Shown here piece by piece: positions 60,498-64,000 of a stretch of DNA of 64,000 nucleotides; the stretch's first letter is position 1, and each line of letters starts with the position of its first letter. Both the position numbers and the translations under genes were made by a program. The notes beneath the pieces were generated by a model. That model made no database searches and was not told the DNA's origin. It was given only the letters and a program-made list of their open reading frames with translations. Location: positions 1-64,000 of the forward strand of contig CAJQLW010000048.1 of the NCBI GenBank assembly GCA_905479325.1, in the 5' to 3' direction. Origin of the DNA: an uncultured Flavobacteriales bacterium. Its GTDB lineage: Bacteria; Bacteroidota; Bacteroidia; Flavobacteriales_E; Vicingaceae.

Positions 60498-63400
60498 TTG
60501 ATTCATAAAAAACGCTATATAATTAGGTTCGTCTTACCGATGACCTTGTTTGGGGCTTTTGTCAGCTCCCTTTTGGCATCAAAGCCAATTGAGCCACCTT
60601 CGCAGGGTGGCTTTGGTGTTTTATTTGCCCCTGTAGATTCTACTGAAGAAGATACCGGAAAGGTGAAGCTACTTTTTCCTTTTGATGACAAGAGCAACGA
60701 GGGATACGAAAAACAAGGAAGCCCTTTGTACATGAAGGATCCGGGTAATATTAAGAAGGAGTTTCAGTACGATCCTGAGACCGGAGAATACAAATATTAT
60801 CAGAAATTAGGTGACCGAGATTTTAGAAGTCCAAACTCCATGAGCTTGGAAGAATATCTGAAATACGATATGCAAAAAAGTCAAAAAGACTTTTGGAGGC
60901 AAAAAGCTGATGCACAAACCTTGAATGAAACAGGAGGATTTCGTCCTCAAATCAATGTAAAGGGAGAGCTGTTTGATCGAATTTTTGGAGGTAATGTCAT
61001 TGATATTCGCCCGCAAGGTTCGGCAGAATTATCGTTTGGTGTGAATGTAAATCGAAGAGAAAACCCTATTCTACCGGAACGACAAAGACGAACAAGTACG
61101 TTTGATTTTCAGCAAAAAATTCAATTGAATGTGATAGGAAACATTGGTGAGAAGTTGAAAATTCAAACCAGTTACAACACCGAAGCAACGTTTGATTTTG
61201 AGAATCAAACCAAGTTAGAATACACCGGTTACGAGGATGAAATAATTAAGAAAATTGAAGCTGGGAACGTATCGCTACCGCTGCAAAGTTCGCTCATAAC
61301 AGGTAGCCAAACCTTATTTGGATTAAAGACGGAGCTGCAGTTTGGCAGGTTAAGAGTAACAACTTTATTTTCACAAGAGAAAGGCGAGAAGAAAGAGATT
61401 AATATTTCAGGGGGGGCTCAGGTTCAAGAGTTTGAGAAATCGGCCTCTGAGTATGAAGACAATCGTCACTACTTTTTATCTCACTTATTTAGAGAAGAGT
61501 ATGAGAAAAATTTAGCATCTCCTCCACGAATAACATCTAGAATTAACGTTACAGCGGTAGAGGTTTACATTACTAACACGCAGGGTTCTTTTCAAAATAC
61601 TCGAAACATTTTAGCGTTTACCGATTTAGCAAATGATCGCAGAATTAGCAATAATCAAGTAGTTCAGTTGGCTAACCCAAGAGTCGGTAGAACGTCCAAC
61701 ACAGCGAATAACTTATATTACAATCTTACCGGGGGCTATGCCGATTTTCAGGATATTCGGGGGTTTAACAATGCTGATCAAATTCTACAGCAAAATAGAT
61801 TAAGAAGTGGTGATGACTATGAGCGATTGGAAAATGCAGTCCTTTTGTCTCCAAACGAGTACACTTTAAACCCGGAGTTAGGTTATATTTCTTTGAATAG
61901 AACCTTGAACCCACAAGATGTGTTAGCAGTTTCTTATCGGTATACCTACAACGGTCAAGTATATCAAGTTGGAGAACTTAGTACCGATGGGGTAGATGGC
62001 CAAAATGCTTTATTCTTGAAGTTATTAAAAGGAACGATTATTAACCCAAGCCTACCTTCTTGGGATTTAATGATGAAAAACGTTTATTCTTTAGACGCAT
62101 TTAACATTAGCCCCGAAAACTTTACGTTTGAAATTTGGTATTTAAACGATGAGACCGGAGTTGAAATTCCTTATTTCCCTTCCGGAAAACCTGCAAATAA
62201 ACCGCTTACAAATGTTTTGGGTTTAGACAGAATGACTGTCACAAACCAACTTCAGCCAGATGGGCTTTTTGATTTTATTCAAAACGTTACCATTAACCCA
62301 CAAAATGGTAAAGTGTATTTCCCCGTTCTAGAGCCGTTTGGAGATTATTTAAAGTCGCAGTTTAACGATCAAAACTTGGCAAATAAATTTGCATATGATT
62401 CGCTTTACACCACTACAAAAATATTAGCTCAGCAAGATGTAGATCATAACCGATACACTTTTAGAGGAAGATATCAATCTAGCTCCGGGTCCGAGATTTC
62501 GCTTAATTCTTTTAACATTCCTCAAGGTTCTGTAACGGTAACTGCCGGAGGCGCTCAATTAACGGAAAATGTAGACTATACCGTTGACTATAATCTTGGT
62601 AGAGTTCGAATTTTGAATGAAGGGATTCTGGCTTCTGGTCAGCCGATCAAAGTGTCGCTTGGAAGTAACTCTTTGTTTAATGTGCAAACAAAAACACTAA
62701 TTGGGTCCCGTTTTGATTATCGTGTATCTGATGACATTAACATTGGAGGTACCATTCTAAACTTAACCGAAAGACCTTTAACTAGGAAAATAAACATAGG
62801 TGATGAACCCATTTCAAATACGATAGTAGGGTTAGATGGATCATATACTTCAGAGGCTCCTATTTTGACAAAATTAGCAGATTTGTTGCCTTTCTATAGC
62901 ACAAAAGCCAAATCAACTTTTACTGTTGCTGGAGAGGTTGCTAAGTTATTTCCCGGAAACTCTCGAGCAATTACAAAGAACGGTATTGCTTATATTGATG
63001 ATTTTGAAGGAAGTCAAACAGTATTAGATGTTCGTTCTTTCAATGCTTGGTCGCTAGCAAGTACACCTCAAGGGCAAGATGATTTATTCCCTGAGGCAAA
63101 TTTAGCTGTTAATGACCTGGCTTACGGTTTTAATAGAGCAAAATTAGCTTGGTATACGATTGATCCACTATTCTTTAGAAATGACTCAAGGACTCCGGAC
63201 CACATTAGAGACTCAGATAGTCACTCAAATAATTATTCTAGAGAGATTTTGGAGACCGAGGTTTTTCCCAATAAAGATCCAGAGCCTGGTTTAATCAATA
63301 ACCTGCCAACATTAGATTTAGCGCTTTACCCACGAGAAAGAGGACCGTATAATTATGACGTTAATCCAACGCCTTATTCTGATGGAATTAACAGCGATGG

Positions 63401-64000
63401 TCTTTTGAACTCTCCCGAAACGAGATGGGGTGGAATTATGAGAGAAATTACTTCTAGTGATTTTGAAGCTTCGAATGTTGAGTTTATTCAATTCTGGATT
63501 ATGGACCCATTTAATGAACAAGATGGGAGTCCAAATCACAATGGAGGCCAATTGTATTTTAACATTGGTTCTGTTTCAGAAGATATATTAAAAGATTCTC
63601 GAAAAAGTTTTGAAAATGGTTTTGATATAAATGGAGCCATTGAGAATACAGATCAAACGGTATGGGGTAGAATCCCAACAATTCAATCTGTAGTTAACGC
63701 TTTTGATAATAATCCTAATTCAAGAAGATTTCAAGATATTGGTTTAGATGGATTATCTGATGATGATGAAAGAGCTTTTTATCAAGCATACTTGGATTCT
63801 TTGGCCGGAGTTATTGCCGATCAAAGGGTATTAACCTCATTTTTCAATGACCCTTCAAACGACAATTATCACTATTACAGAGGGAGTGATTATGACCAAG
63901 AAGAGTTGTCAATATTAGATCGTTACAAGAGATTTAACGGTCATCAAGGAAATTCGCCAACAGGTGATCAATCACCTGAAAGCTACCCCACCGCCTCAAC
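60498..64000 (+). CDS. sprA: SprA, type IX secretion translocon protein (N-terminal part)
   Basis: The frame is open to the right edge; about 1167 codons of a protein usually near 2400 residues are present. Start chosen at TTG 60498, since it yields a basic n-region (IHKKRYIIRF) and a signal peptide through SLLASK; an ATG at 60540 would remove the basic residues. Typical features: SMSLEEYLKYDMQKSQKDFWRQ, FDFQQKIQLNVIGNIGEKLKI, FENQTKLEYTGYEDEIIKKIEAGNVSLPLQSSLITGSQTLFGLKT and, near the edge, DQSPESYPTAS. SprA forms the outer-membrane channel of the type IX secretion and gliding machinery. Confidence 0.95.
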   Translation, partial: MIHKKRYIIRFVLPMTLFGAFVSSLLASKPIEPPSQGGFGVLFAPVDSTEEDTGKVKLLFPFDDKSNEGYEKQGSPLYMKDPGNIKKEFQYDPETGEYKYYQKLGDRDFRSPNSMSLEEYLKYDMQKSQKDFWRQKADAQTLNETGGFRPQINVKGELFDRIFGGNVIDIRPQGSAELSFGVNVNRRENPILPERQRRTSTFDFQQKIQLNVIGNIGEKLKIQTSYNTEATFDFENQTKLEYTGYEDEIIKKIEAGNVSLPLQSSLITGSQTLFGLKTELQFGRLRVTTLFSQEKGEKKEINISGGAQVQEFEKSASEYEDNRHYFLSHLFREEYEKNLASPPRITSRINVTAVEVYITNTQGSFQNTRNILAFTDLANDRRISNNQVVQLANPRVGRTSNTANNLYYNLTGGYADFQDIRGFNNADQILQQNRLRSGDDYERLENAVLLSPNEYTLNPELGYISLNRTLNPQDVLAVSYRYTYNGQVYQVGELSTDGVDGQNALFLKLLKGTIINPSLPSWDLMMKNVYSLDAFNISPENFTFEIWYLNDETGVEIPYFPSGKPANKPLTNVLGLDRMTVTNQLQPDGLFDFIQNVTINPQNGKVYFPVLEPFGDYLKSQFNDQNLANKFAYDSLYTTTKILAQQDVDHNRYTFRGRYQSSSGSEISLNSFNIPQGSVTVTAGGAQLTENVDYTVDYNLGRVRILNEGILASGQPIKVSLGSNSLFNVQTKTLIGSRFDYRVSDDINIGGTILNLTERPLTRKINIGDEPISNTIVGLDGSYTSEAPILTKLADLLPFYSTKAKSTFTVAGEVAKLFPGNSRAITKNGIAYIDDFEGSQTVLDVRSFNAWSLASTPQGQDDLFPEANLAVNDLAYGFNRAKLAWYTIDPLFFRNDSRTPDHIRDSDSHSNNYSREILETEVFPNKDPEPGLINNLPTLDLALYPRERGPYNYDVNPTPYSDGINSDGLLNSPETRWGGIMREITSSDFEASNVEFIQFWIMDPFNEQDGSPNHNGGQLYFNIGSVSEDILKDSRKSFENGFDINGAIENTDQTVWGRIPTIQSVVNAFDNNPNSRRFQDIGLDGLSDDDERAFYQAYLDSLAGVIADQRVLTSFFNDPSNDNYHYYRGSDYDQEELSILDRYKRFNGHQGNSPTGDQSPESYPTAS

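Noticed and set aside
60592-60611. GCCACC/GGTGGC inverted repeat near the start of sprA as a terminator or attenuator
   Set aside because: It lies within codons of the N-terminal region and is not followed by a T-tract; likely incidental.

Overview
The window is a low-GC, densely packed chromosomal segment from a member of the Bacteroidota, most likely order Flavobacteriales. The evidence is: sprA (type IX secretion and gliding) at the right edge; a protein with a T9SS-type C-terminal sorting domain; an alternative complex III (act) operon joined to an aa3 oxidase; the gene orders rsfS-ftsH-cdsA, aspS/yicC/gmk/nadD and maeB-ruvA-sprA; and promoter-like boxes matching the Bacteroidota consensus TAnnTTTG. 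No rRNA, tRNA or CRISPR was seen.

Layout. 1-9.1 kb: the N-terminal part of an acyl-CoA synthetase, a cupin, a SiaB-like kinase followed by a decayed SiaC-like partner (two in-frame stops), an amidohydrolase lipoprotein and a membrane protein, purL with an outer-membrane protein, and a leucine-rich-repeat lipoprotein broken by one inserted base. 9.1-14.4 kb: a co-directional run radC, polysaccharide deacetylase-like, upp, a small membrane protein, a YjjG-type phosphatase, DAHP synthase-chorismate mutase, and an antibiotic-biosynthesis-monooxygenase-fold protein with no canonical start codon. 14.3-19.3 kb: phospholipid and proteostasis genes on the minus strand (psd, cdsA, ftsH, rsfS). 19.3-21.7 kb: birA, an SRPBCC protein, pyrE and a Nudix gene whose start codon nearly touches that of pyrE.

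21.8-25.4 kb: an arsenosugar-biosynthesis-type cluster (DUF547 protein, CxxC carboxymuconolactone-decarboxylase-fold protein, radical SAM ArsS, TIGR04282-type transferase, purine nucleoside phosphorylase). 25.4-26.2 kb is gene-poor and holds a decayed IS1595-type transposase.

26.2-32.0 kb is the most unusual region. It has a MORN-repeat protein and a two-domain, PapD-like periplasmic chaperone on the minus strand. Diverging from them are two secreted beta-rich proteins that resemble each other and a 996-residue outer-membrane protein with an usher-like sequence block. I read this as a candidate chaperone/usher-type surface-fibre system in a phylum where such systems are not well described. 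This is an inference.

32.0-37.1 kb: housekeeping genes (nadD, gmk, yicC, aspS, tadA) and a SPOR-like protein. 37.2-48.5 kb: the complete alternative complex III operon actABCDEF followed by coxB and coxA, behind a candidate promoter overlapped by a near-perfect palindrome and ended by a strong hairpin terminator. 48.5-60.5 kb: outer-membrane protein, ruvB, queG, ubiX, a cell-envelope group (PorT-like protein, Omp28-like lipoprotein, DUF6029-like barrel, TlpA thioredoxin, T9SS cargo), a sirtuin, malic enzyme and ruvA. From 60.5 kb to the end: the first ~1167 codons of sprA.
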